Shown here: piece by piece, positions 54,573 through 61,961 of the stretch
How positions within the stretch are numbered: the stretch's first letter is position 1
Layout: the number at the start of each line of letters is the position of its first letter
Source: Tildeniella nuda ZEHNDER 1965/U140
Lineage (GTDB): Bacteria; Cyanobacteriota; Cyanobacteriia; Leptolyngbyales; Leptolyngbyaceae
DNA: 64,000 nt
Direction: 5' to 3'
NCBI GenBank assembly: GCA_019358895.1
Contig: JAHHIG010000004.1
Span: 186,001-250,000, forward strand
Notes under the pieces: model-generated
Told to the model about the DNA's origin: nothing
What the model saw: the letters and a program-made list of their open reading frames with translations, nothing else
Databases searched by the model: none
Translations under genes and position numbers: made by a program

Positions 54573-54624
54573 CCCACTCCCTACTCCCCACTCCTTACTC
54601 CCTACTCCCTACTCCCTACTCCCC
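54573..54624. repeat. Heptanucleotide repeat (CTACTCC)
   Basis: About seven tandem CCCTACT/CCTTACT units lie between the converging SRPBCC and TIR-protein genes. This is a third heptamer type in the window. Confidence 0.85.
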
Positions 54625-54631
54625 CTCAGCC

Positions 54632-55513
54632 TCAACCCGATCGCCGCCCAATCGCCACCCGAATGCCCTGAGCAATGTTGAGAAAGGCTTCATCACGATC
54701 GTCCCATTTGGTGACCGGTTTCGCGTCTTTAGGTAGTGCCTGCAATTTGCCGAAGGGTGCACTTGTCCAGTCGCAGGGCTTGAGAATAATTGGAATCACC
54801 TGAGCTTGTCCGGCTGCGTGGCGCTTCATGGCTTGTCCTAGCTCAAGCTCGTAGCAGTAGTCAGAGGCGAGGAAGCTGGCACTGACCAGCAGCAAAATGA
54901 TGCTGGCTGAGTTGAGGTGAGCATCGATCGTGCCTGCGAAATCACTCCCGGCGGTAATTTCGCGATCGTGCCACGCAGCAATAAGCCGTTGCCGCTTCAA
55001 CATGCTCAGGTGAATTGCCAATTCATCCCGTAGCTCTTCATCCCGATGGGAGTAGGAGAAAAAGATTTCGATCGGTGCTGCTGCAATCGACGAGGACTGT
55101 ATAGGGTTGGTAGCACTGAGCACTTGTCCTGAACCAGCCTGCACGGGTGTACCAACGAGAAACATCTGGATTGTTTGGAGTGCAGCGGCAAGTTCTTCAT
55201 GGCTTCTAGATTTAACCGTAATTTTTCTGCCATCTGTCTCAATCGTGATTTCGAGTGTTGAATCGCCTACAACAGAATCCAAGGCACCTACTACAGCAGG
55301 TACATGGGCAGGTGCCATCTGTGCGGTCAGCAGCCCCGATAAAAAGGCACCAAAGCTTTTGGTTCCAGTTAGTATGTTCGTTTCTAACACACGATTGACT
55401 TGTTCGATTTCGTCAAATTCGCGCAGTTGACGCAGCAAAGTTTGGGTTTTAGCCTCCAATTCTTCGCTGTCCAGCTCTGGATCGACTAAGTTAAAGGTGA
55501 TGTGTACAGTCAA
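54632..55513 (-). CDS. EACC1-TIR conflict-system protein
   Basis: About 293 aa. The start is the TTG at 55513 (MTVHITFNLVDPELD), preceded by CAGGAA; the track uses a TTG five codons earlier, and no ATG is near. Residues 1-125 follow the EACC1 (effector-associated constant component 1) pattern: a two-strand/helix start (LDSEELEAKTQTLLRQLREFDEIEQV), a middle hydrophobic helix region (FLSGLLTAQMAPAHVPAVVGAL) and LEITIETDGRKITVKSRSHEEL. Residues about 145-285 form a TIR domain (EIFFSYSHRDEELRDELAIHL, WHDREITAGSDF, IILLLVSASFLASDYCYELELGQAM) with the Glu needed for NAD cleavage. The predicted role is an NAD-consuming or signalling effector in defence or programmed response. No partner STAND or protease gene is adjacent. 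Confidence 0.75.
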   Translation of the reverse strand: MTVHITFNLVDPELDSEELEAKTQTLLRQLREFDEIEQVNRVLETNILTGTKSFGAFLSGLLTAQMAPAHVPAVVGALDSVVGDSTLEITIETDGRKITVKSRSHEELAAALQTIQMFLVGTPVQAGSGQVLSATNPIQSSSIAAAPIEIFFSYSHRDEELRDELAIHLSMLKRQRLIAAWHDREITAGSDFAGTIDAHLNSASIILLLVSASFLASDYCYELELGQAMKRHAAGQAQVIPIILKPCDWTSAPFGKLQALPKDAKPVTKWDDRDEAFLNIAQGIRVAIGRRSG

Positions 55514-55915
55514 AGCTGATTCCTGCAAAAGACTGAACGACTGATCGATTCGAGCTTTAGCATGGAGGCAGTGGCTACAAAAGCAGTGTCTACTATGGCT
55601 ATGCAGCTCTACTATACATTAACCTCTGCCGAATAAATGGTTCAAGCGAAAGACGACGCAACGGCAAGAACCAGAAGCTCGAAAACAAAATTTACAAATT
55701 TGAGATAAAATTTACAAGCGGAGCATGGGGATGATTTCAACTGTCCGTCTTTCAATTAATCTCCTGATTTAGGATAAACCTTATATCACGGCGTTTGGCG
55801 GCTACTGATTTATTTCTCTTATAGTCAACGTGGCAAGATCTGACCTCACAACAATTGCCGAGTTCTTCACAATTTGTTACAACTTAGTGAGACAACCCTC
55901 GGGACGAAAGACCGC
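55514..55915. promoter_or_regulatory. Intergenic region with AAAATTTACAA direct repeats
   Basis: AAAATTTACAA occurs at 55687 and again at 55707, exactly 20 bp (two helical turns) apart, between the divergent EACC1-TIR and DUF2993 genes. Such spacing is typical of dimeric regulator sites. The remaining 400 bp shows no ORF. Confidence 0.45.
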
Positions 55916-56701
55916 ATGATTGGTGGCTTCACTGCACCCCCTACTGGTACCGACTTTGGTGAGCGTATGCTCAACAAGGTCATCAGCCAATCGCTCCGTC
56001 ATCTGTTCTCCCAGAGTGAGTCAGTGGACGTTTCCATTCGCTGTTCTCCCTCTAGCAAGCTGTTACAGGGGAGCGTCGATAGTTTTAAGATGAGCGGTAG
56101 CCGTCTGGTCATCCGCAAAGACTTTTTTGTCGAAACGATGTCGTTTGAAACCGATGCCGTTTCGATCGACTTTGGCTCTGTTTTGAGTGGTAAGGTTCGC
56201 TTGAGGCAGCCAACGCAGGCGATCGCTCAGGTCGTCCTTACCGAAGAAGGCATCAATCAAGCGTTTACGGCTGAGCTAGTTGAAAAGCGCCTTCAGAATA
56301 TCGATACCCCTGAACTCACCAACCTGTCAGGGGGAGAGCCTGTTTCGTTTACAGATATCAACCTTCAGCTATTGCCCAACAGCCAGATCAAAATCTTTGC
56401 GAAGGCAGAGCTTCCTAACGGTTCAATCCCGATTAGCCTGCTGGCGACCTTAGCAGTTGAGCGCCGTCGCCGGATTTCATTTCAGAATCCACAATTCAAT
56501 GAGGATGTGGTGCAAGAAGAACTCAGGGGCGTTTCAAGAGTTTTGACGATGGCGTTTGCAGAAATCCTGGACAACATGGTTGATCTCGATCGCTTTGATC
56601 TGGACGGCGTAACGATGCGGATCAATCGCCTGGAGACTCAAGGGAAACAGCTTATTTTCAGTGGTTATGCTCAAGTCGAACATTTCCCTGGCAGCCAGTA
56701 G
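55916..56701 (+). CDS. DUF2993 (LmeA-like) protein
   Basis: A 261-aa protein from the ATG 55916 (MIGGFTAPPTGTDFGERMLNKV); the track start is a TTG at 55874. Its pattern, SVDVSIRCSPSSKLLQGSVDSF..ISIDFGSVLSGKVRLRQPTQAIAQVVLTEEGINQAF and VDLDRFDLDGVTMRINRLE, matches DUF2993, a lipid-binding fold related to LmeA of mycobacteria. No signal peptide is seen, so it may be cytoplasmic or bound to the membrane. Function in cyanobacteria is unknown. Confidence 0.85.
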   Translation: MIGGFTAPPTGTDFGERMLNKVISQSLRHLFSQSESVDVSIRCSPSSKLLQGSVDSFKMSGSRLVIRKDFFVETMSFETDAVSIDFGSVLSGKVRLRQPTQAIAQVVLTEEGINQAFTAELVEKRLQNIDTPELTNLSGGEPVSFTDINLQLLPNSQIKIFAKAELPNGSIPISLLATLAVERRRRISFQNPQFNEDVVQEELRGVSRVLTMAFAEILDNMVDLDRFDLDGVTMRINRLETQGKQLIFSGYAQVEHFPGSQ

Positions 56702-56773
56702 AGAGTCAAAGGGCAGAGTTTCAGCAGGGACGTTACACGTAAGGTCCCCACTTCTTTTTTAGTAAGCAAGTCT

Positions 56774-57229
56774 TTAGTAAGCAAGCTCAGCCAGCCAGGA
56801 AATTGAGATTCCCAAAATGGAGCCTGCGATGACTTGAACGGGCGTGTGTCCAAGCAATTCTTTGAGACGGTCTTCGTTGAAGTGTTGATCTTCCTGAAAA
56901 AATTCGTCAATGATTTGGTTCAAAATTCGAGCTTGTTTGCCAGCAGCTTGACGTACTCCAGCAGCGTCATACATCACAATCACGGCAAAAATAATTGCGA
57001 TCGCAAACTGCGAACTTGCCCAACCTGCGGTTTGACCAACGCCTGTAGCAAGCGCGGCTACCAGCGCTGAATGAGCACTGGGCATACCGCCTGTTTCAAC
57101 CAATACCCGTAGATTGACTTTATGGTGCCGACCAAACTCAATGACCAGTTTCATTGCCTGAGCCAGTAAACAAGCTACAAGCGCAACCAGCAGTACCTGG
57201 TTATGGATAATGTCGCCAACGTCCTGCAT
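56774..57229 (-). CDS. Divergent PAP2 (DUF212) membrane protein
   Basis: A 151-aa membrane protein starting at the ATG 57229 (MQDVGDIIHNQV). Seen: LLVALVACLLAQAMKLV, the PAP2-like FETGGMPSAHSALVAAL-type motif (VETGGMPSAHSALVAALATGVG) with Ser and His of the phosphatase site, and FAIAIIFAVIVMYDAAGVRQAAGKQA. DUF212 proteins are found after crtE in many cyanobacteria, which is the order here (folD, crtE, PAP2 on the minus strand). Role unknown; an isoprenoid or lipid pyrophosphatase is plausible. Confidence 0.85.
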   Translation of the reverse strand: MQDVGDIIHNQVLLVALVACLLAQAMKLVIEFGRHHKVNLRVLVETGGMPSAHSALVAALATGVGQTAGWASSQFAIAIIFAVIVMYDAAGVRQAAGKQARILNQIIDEFFQEDQHFNEDRLKELLGHTPVQVIAGSILGISISWLAELAY

Positions 57230-57327
57230 GTGTTTTGCGTTGAGAAGGAGAGTAAAGGATGAAGTCCAAGGTCTAAAGGCTAAAGACACGTTTTTATCCT
57301 TAAGCCTTTATCCTTAAGCCTTTCAAT

Positions 57328-58254
57328 CTAGTGTGTGCGAGCGGTGATGAAGTCAGCGATCGCAATCAGCGGCTTAGCACGATCGCCAAAATCAGCCAGT
57401 TCGGCTTTAGCTTTTTGTATCAGTGACTGTGCTTGACGTTTAGATTCCTCTAAGCCCCAAACGCTAGGATAGGTTGCCTTCTGTGCACGCAAATCTTTTC
57501 CAGCCGTTTTGCCTAGCTCCTCCTGCGTAGCGGTGATATCCAAAACATCATCCACAATTTGAAACGCCAGCCCGATATGTTGGGCGTAGCGAGAGAGTCG
57601 CTGCAAATCGAGGTCAGGAACTCCCGCCAGAATGCTGCCCGATGTCACTGAAGCTTCTAGTAAGGCGGCTGTTTTGTGATTGTGGATGAAGTTGAGGGTT
57701 TCCAGACAAACGGCGGTGTTGCCTTCTGATTCTAGATCAACGACCTGCCCACCCACGAGACCCGCTGCACCGACTGCTCGACCCAAAATCGCAACAATCC
57801 TCAGGAGGCGATCGGTCGGTACATTTTTGGTCTCCATTGCCACGTGCTCAAACGCGTAAGCAAGCAAGCCATCGCCTGCCAAGATGGCGATATCCTCACC
57901 AAAAACCTTGTGGTTGGTCAGCTTACCACGGCGGTAATCATCGTTATCCATGGCAGGTAGATCGTCGTGGATCAGTGACATGGTATGGATCATTTCCAGC
58001 GCACAGGCAGTTGGCATTGCCATCTCGATCGTGCCACCAATGAGTTCACAGGTTGCTAAGCAGAGAATCGGACGCAGCCGCTTGCCGCCCGCCAGCAGTG
58101 AGTAGCGCATGGCATCATAAATTTTCTCTGGATAGATCACTGGGAGGGCACGATCGAGCGCCGTTTCTACGAGAGCCTGTCGTTCTTGTAGATAGGCTGC
58201 CAGATCAAAATGGAGTTCCTTCTGAGATGTATACATTCTGCCTGATAAAACCAT
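57328..58254 (-). CDS. crtE: Geranylgeranyl/farnesyl diphosphate synthase
   Basis: A 308-aa trans-prenyltransferase that adds isopentenyl units to make geranylgeranyl diphosphate for carotenoids, chlorophyll tails and quinones. Both Asp-rich motifs are present: first [19 protein letters not shown] (DDxxxxD type) and second [12 protein letters not shown] (DDxxD); GGKRLRPIL binds the pyrophosphate. Two ATG starts exist; 58254 is favoured because GGGAGGGAGA lies 8 bases upstream. It lies 237 bp after folD on the same strand, a common cyanobacterial arrangement. Confidence 0.93.
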   Translation of the reverse strand: MVLSGRMYTSQKELHFDLAAYLQERQALVETALDRALPVIYPEKIYDAMRYSLLAGGKRLRPILCLATCELIGGTIEMAMPTACALEMIHTMSLIHDDLPAMDNDDYRRGKLTNHKVFGEDIAILAGDGLLAYAFEHVAMETKNVPTDRLLRIVAILGRAVGAAGLVGGQVVDLESEGNTAVCLETLNFIHNHKTAALLEASVTSGSILAGVPDLDLQRLSRYAQHIGLAFQIVDDVLDITATQEELGKTAGKDLRAQKATYPSVWGLEESKRQAQSLIQKAKAELADFGDRAKPLIAIADFITARTH

Positions 58255-58416
58255 TTCTCTATCTCCCTCCCCGTTCTCACTTCAGTTACATCACAACCGC
58301 ACTGACCGATCGCTGTCTCTCAATCATTCTTTATCCCTCAATCATTCTACGGAGGTTTCTGCACTCATGAAACATTGAGATAGTGGACAACCAGGACTTT
58401 ACACTTTAGGGAGTAG

Positions 58417-58442
58417 CGATCAGCGGTCAGCGGTCAGCGGTG
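58417..58442. repeat. Short GGTCAGC array between folD and crtE
   Basis: Three to four units of the heptamer, in the gap between the two minus-strand genes. Confidence 0.8.
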
Positions 58443-58491
58443 CAGACGCTGCTAGAAGTGACAGATGCTGCTGGCTACTAACCGCTGGCTG

Positions 58492-59358
58492 CTATCGTTC
58501 GCGGTAGCTCAGCACCGTATTTTGCAACAGCATGGCAACGGTCATGGGACCGATACCGCCTGGAACAGGCGTAATGAGCTTTGCTACAGGTTGGACAGAC
58601 ACAAAATCGACATCCCCAACCAAACGAGACTTACCGCTGTCATCGGTCACCCGGTTCATGCCAACATCAATCACGATCGCCCCTGGTTTGACCATCGCAG
58701 CCGTAATCAGCTCTGGGCGACCAACTGCCACCACGAGAAGGTCAGCCGTGCGAGCGATCGCGCCGAGATCAGGGGTGCGTGAATGCGCGATCGTAACCGT
58801 TGCATCCGCTTCCAGCAGCATCAACGCCTGCGGTTTGCCAACTAGAATGCTACGCCCAATCACGACTGCTTGTTGCCCCTTTGGGTTTACCTCATATGCC
58901 TCTAGCAGCCGCATGACTCCCGCAGGCGTGCAGCTTCGCAGACCAGGTTCACCTCGTACCAAACGCCCCAAGTTAACGGGATGTAACCCATCAGCATCCT
59001 TGTCAGGATCAATTTGATTGAGTAGGGCGATCGCATCCAGATGGTCTGGCAAAGGCAACTGCACGAGAATACCATCCACGCGATCGTCCTGATTGAGTGC
59101 TGCGATCGCTTGCTCTAATTCAGCTTGCGTTGCCGTTGCCGGAAAGTGCTGCCCAAAGGACGCAATGCCCACGTTGGCACAGGCACGCTCTTTGTTGCGG
59201 ACGTAGGCAGCACTGGCAGGATTATCCCCGACCATCAACACTGCCAGTCCAGGCGGTCGTCCCTTTAAAGTTTGCAAAACTTGAACCTGCTGCGTCAGCT
59301 CGGTTTGAATGGAGTTTGCCAGGGCTTTGCCATCAAGCAATTGAGCAGTAGAAGACAT
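58492..59358 (-). CDS. folD: Methylenetetrahydrofolate dehydrogenase/cyclohydrolase
   Basis: A 288-aa bifunctional enzyme that interconverts methylene-, methenyl- and formyl-tetrahydrofolate. Motifs: [24 protein letters not shown] (catalytic Lys in YVRNKxxA), [60 protein letters not shown] (NADP loop) and [18 protein letters not shown]. The ATG at 59358 ([10 protein letters not shown]) is chosen over the track start at 59391. Probable operon with crtE. Confidence 0.95.
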   Translation of the reverse strand: MSSTAQLLDGKALANSIQTELTQQVQVLQTLKGRPPGLAVLMVGDNPASAAYVRNKERACANVGIASFGQHFPATATQAELEQAIAALNQDDRVDGILVQLPLPDHLDAIALLNQIDPDKDADGLHPVNLGRLVRGEPGLRSCTPAGVMRLLEAYEVNPKGQQAVVIGRSILVGKPQALMLLEADATVTIAHSRTPDLGAIARTADLLVVAVGRPELITAAMVKPGAIVIDVGMNRVTDDSGKSRLVGDVDFVSVQPVAKLITPVPGGIGPMTVAMLLQNTVLSYRER

Positions 59359-59494
59359 GCGTGGAAAAGAAGGCAGCGATCGCTGCGACACAAGTGGTCA
59401 AACACTAAAGTCTGTGTTAACACAGCGTTAGGCTGTTCACCAGTTTCGCAGATCCAGCGTCCCTTTTCGTTAATCTCCAAAGGGTAGAAGTGCG

Positions 59495-59941
59495 ATGTGG
59501 TTACCAAAAGCTCACATTCAAGGGTTTGCAACTCTCTTAGCTCTTAGTCTTGCAGGCTGTGCTCCCTCCGTCTGGTCAAAGCCAGGTGGCGGCATTCAGC
59601 CCATTGATTTTGCGACCGACACGAGTACCATTGCCACATTCACACAGGCACCGAAGGTGAACGCGATCGTCCAAATCAAAGGTCGGGTTAGCCATCGCGC
59701 CCCGCTCCTCGGTAAAGTCGGCTATGAACTTCAAGATCCGACCGGAAGCATCTGGGTGATCACAACTGATCCAAGCCCAAACATCGGGGATGAGGTGGTG
59801 TTGAAAGGCAAACTGCTTTATCGCAGCATTCTGCTTAATGGTAAAGAACAGGGATCGCTCTACATCGAACAACAGCAGGAGCTTCAACGGACACCTGCAC
59901 TCAAAAGCGAATACGGAGAAAGGCTGACGGCTGAAAGCTAA
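59495..59941 (+). CDS. Predicted lipoprotein with OB-fold-like domain
   Basis: A 148-aa protein with a lipobox (LLALSLAGC, lipidated Cys at about residue 22). The mature part has KVNAIVQIKGRVSHRAPLLGKVGYELQDPTGSIWVIT and GDEVVLKGKLLYRSILLNGKEQGSLYIEQ, a pattern of short strands like a bacterial OB fold. Such lipoproteins are found in cyanobacteria with no known function. It lies 27 bp before a Nudix gene on the same strand. Confidence 0.75.
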   Translation: MWLPKAHIQGFATLLALSLAGCAPSVWSKPGGGIQPIDFATDTSTIATFTQAPKVNAIVQIKGRVSHRAPLLGKVGYELQDPTGSIWVITTDPSPNIGDEVVLKGKLLYRSILLNGKEQGSLYIEQQQELQRTPALKSEYGERLTAES

Positions 59942-60006
59942 AAGCTCAAAGCTCAAGGCTCAAGAGATTGATGGCAAGAGTGTTCCACAGAGTTGAGGCG
60001 ATGGAA

Positions 60007-60456
60007 ATGAATCAGGATCAACGTCATCAGGTTGCGATCGCGATCCTTCACCAAAACAGCAAATTTTTGCTCCAGCTACGCGATGACATTCCTGGTATTC
60101 TCTACCCTGGGCACTGGGCGCTTTTTGGTGGGCATATTGAACCAGGCGAAAGCCCCGATGATGCCATTCAACGAGAGCTGTTAGAAGAAATTGGCTACGT
60201 GCCCGCAACGCTGACTCAGTTCGACTTCTATGAAGATACGCAAGTCGTTCGCTATGTCTATCAGGGAGGACTGGAGGTTGATCTGAGTCAACTGGTCTTA
60301 AACGAAGGGTGGGATATGGCATTGGCAACATCCGAAGAGATTAGTCGGGGCGATCGTTACTCACAGCAGGCAAACCAGGTGCGTCCGTTAGGCAAACCCC
60401 ACCAACGCATCTTGCTAGACTTCATTAAGCGCAGCGACAAGCAGATTCATTCATAA
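60007..60456 (+). CDS. Nudix hydrolase
   Basis: A protein of about 149 aa with a full Nudix box, GGHIEPGESPDDAIQRELLEEIGY (GX5EX7REUXEEXGU). The metal-binding Glu residues are all present. Substrate (a nucleoside diphosphate linked to another group) cannot be told. Starts at 59971, 60001 and 60007 are possible; GAGG at 59995 is best spaced for 60007 (MNQDQRHQVAIAIL). Confidence 0.88.
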   Translation: MNQDQRHQVAIAILHQNSKFLLQLRDDIPGILYPGHWALFGGHIEPGESPDDAIQRELLEEIGYVPATLTQFDFYEDTQVVRYVYQGGLEVDLSQLVLNEGWDMALATSEEISRGDRYSQQANQVRPLGKPHQRILLDFIKRSDKQIHS

Positions 60457-60903
60457 TGCAAGTGTCTTTGGCGCAGAGAAGGACTGAAGCCCCACTATAG
60501 ATGTCGAAAGATGTCGAAAAAGTTAGCGATGTCGAAAAGGTTAGCAACGTAGAGGCGCTGAGTATAAATATGGGCACTCTCAAAAGATAGAGACGTAGCA
60601 AGCCTTGACCGTATTGGTTTTTAGCGTGCCATAGATAGTGACTAAAGTGATCGATCGGCTACTGGAGGGTTTGCGTATGCCAGAACATTAGTAGCACGAT
60701 CGAAGGTAAACCTCTGACAGTAAGGCTTACGGAAATGCTCTATCCCCGTGTGAATCTTCTTTAAGGTATCGATCGACACTCGTAGTCTTCAAGCTCTGGC
60801 TCCCCTTGCCAGATGGTCTATGATAAATGCTCCCGGCAGTGAAAACCCCGGTACCTTGGTGAAGTGATGAACCTGATTCCTAAACTAGGCTGCTGAAACG
60901 CCA
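60457..60903. other. Intergenic region with GATGTCGAAA repeats
   Basis: Three copies of GATGTCGAAA occur at 60500, 60510 and 60528; the last two are followed by RGTTAGC. The rest of the 447 bp to the diguanylate cyclase shows no gene. The pattern may be a small tandem duplication. Confidence 0.5.
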
Positions 60904-61914
60904 ATGGACGCTTCGATTTTATTAGTCGGAGGTGATGACTTTCTAGCAACACTTCTGGTTCGTATCCGTAACTTAGTGAGTTGCACGGTAGAGATCGCAC
61001 CGAATCCTAGCGAGGCTATGCCGCTGATCCAGGCGCAGCAGCCAGATCTTGTTATTCTTCAGAGCAATCAACCAGGCAGCTTAGAGCTTTGCCGTCAAAT
61101 TAAAGAACAAACTCGACTTGCCTGGATTTATTGCATTTTGTTAGACAATCCAGCGCAAGCGTTGACAGAAGCGTGGCGCGATCGCTTTTGGGAACTGGAG
61201 TGTCGGGCAGAGGCGCTAGAAAGCGGGGCTGATGCCTATCTGTGGTTTCCTAAAAATGATGCGAAGGGCGAAGCGCTCGATCTGGATATACTCATCCAGC
61301 AAGACCGTCTGTTAAGCTCCCAAATTGCCTCTGGGCTGCGCATGGTGAAGAATCACCGCGAACTCATGCGAACGAATGATATCCTGTCTGCGATCGCTCT
61401 GTCCGACCCGCTTACTGAACTGAATAACCGTCGCGCTCTCGACTGGGAAATGCCTCGACAGGTTCAGAACTCACGCTCACGATCGGAGCCAATGAGCGTC
61501 CTCATGCTGGATGTCGATTACTTCAAAAATATCAACGACACCTACGGGCATCCGATTGGCGATCGTGCCCTGCAATTGATCTCCGGTCGCTTACGGCACA
61601 ACCTCCGCTTTCGAGACACGCTGTTTCGCTATGGTGGCGAAGAGTTTGTCATCCTTTTGAGCAATACGGATGAACAAGAAGCGTTACTGGTGGGTCGCCG
61701 TCTCTGTCGCTTGATTAGTGATCAGACGTTTGCGATCGACGATGCCCTCAATCTGGACATCACTATTAGTGCAGGGGCAGCTTCCCTTGAAGAGAGCGAC
61801 GACACAAAGGGTGCCAGCCTCTTGCAACGTGCCGACCAAAACCTCCTAAAAGCAAAAGCGGCTGGGCGCAACCGTGTCATCAGTGGCTGTGATGACGTAA
61901 CTGAAAAAGGTTAG
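60904..61914 (+). CDS. Diguanylate cyclase with degenerate receiver domain
   Basis: A 336-aa protein. Residues 1-125 have a receiver-like fold (ILLVGGDDFLATLLVRIRN..QPDLVILQSNQPG), but the phosphoacceptor Asp after the third strand is Gln (VILQ), so it is probably not phosphorylated. The GGDEF domain (about 165-330) has DPLTELNNRRAL, LDVDYFKNINDTYGHPIGD and an intact YGGEEF, plus the product-inhibition site RFRD five residues before it. It should make cyclic di-GMP and be feedback inhibited. Input signal unknown; it may act through protein contacts of the receiver domain. Confidence 0.9.
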   Translation: MDASILLVGGDDFLATLLVRIRNLVSCTVEIAPNPSEAMPLIQAQQPDLVILQSNQPGSLELCRQIKEQTRLAWIYCILLDNPAQALTEAWRDRFWELECRAEALESGADAYLWFPKNDAKGEALDLDILIQQDRLLSSQIASGLRMVKNHRELMRTNDILSAIALSDPLTELNNRRALDWEMPRQVQNSRSRSEPMSVLMLDVDYFKNINDTYGHPIGDRALQLISGRLRHNLRFRDTLFRYGGEEFVILLSNTDEQEALLVGRRLCRLISDQTFAIDDALNLDITISAGAASLEESDDTKGASLLQRADQNLLKAKAAGRNRVISGCDDVTEKG

Positions 61915-61961
61915 GCAGAGAAGCCATTCAGCCTGCCACCCACCAAGCAGGTTAGTCTCGC

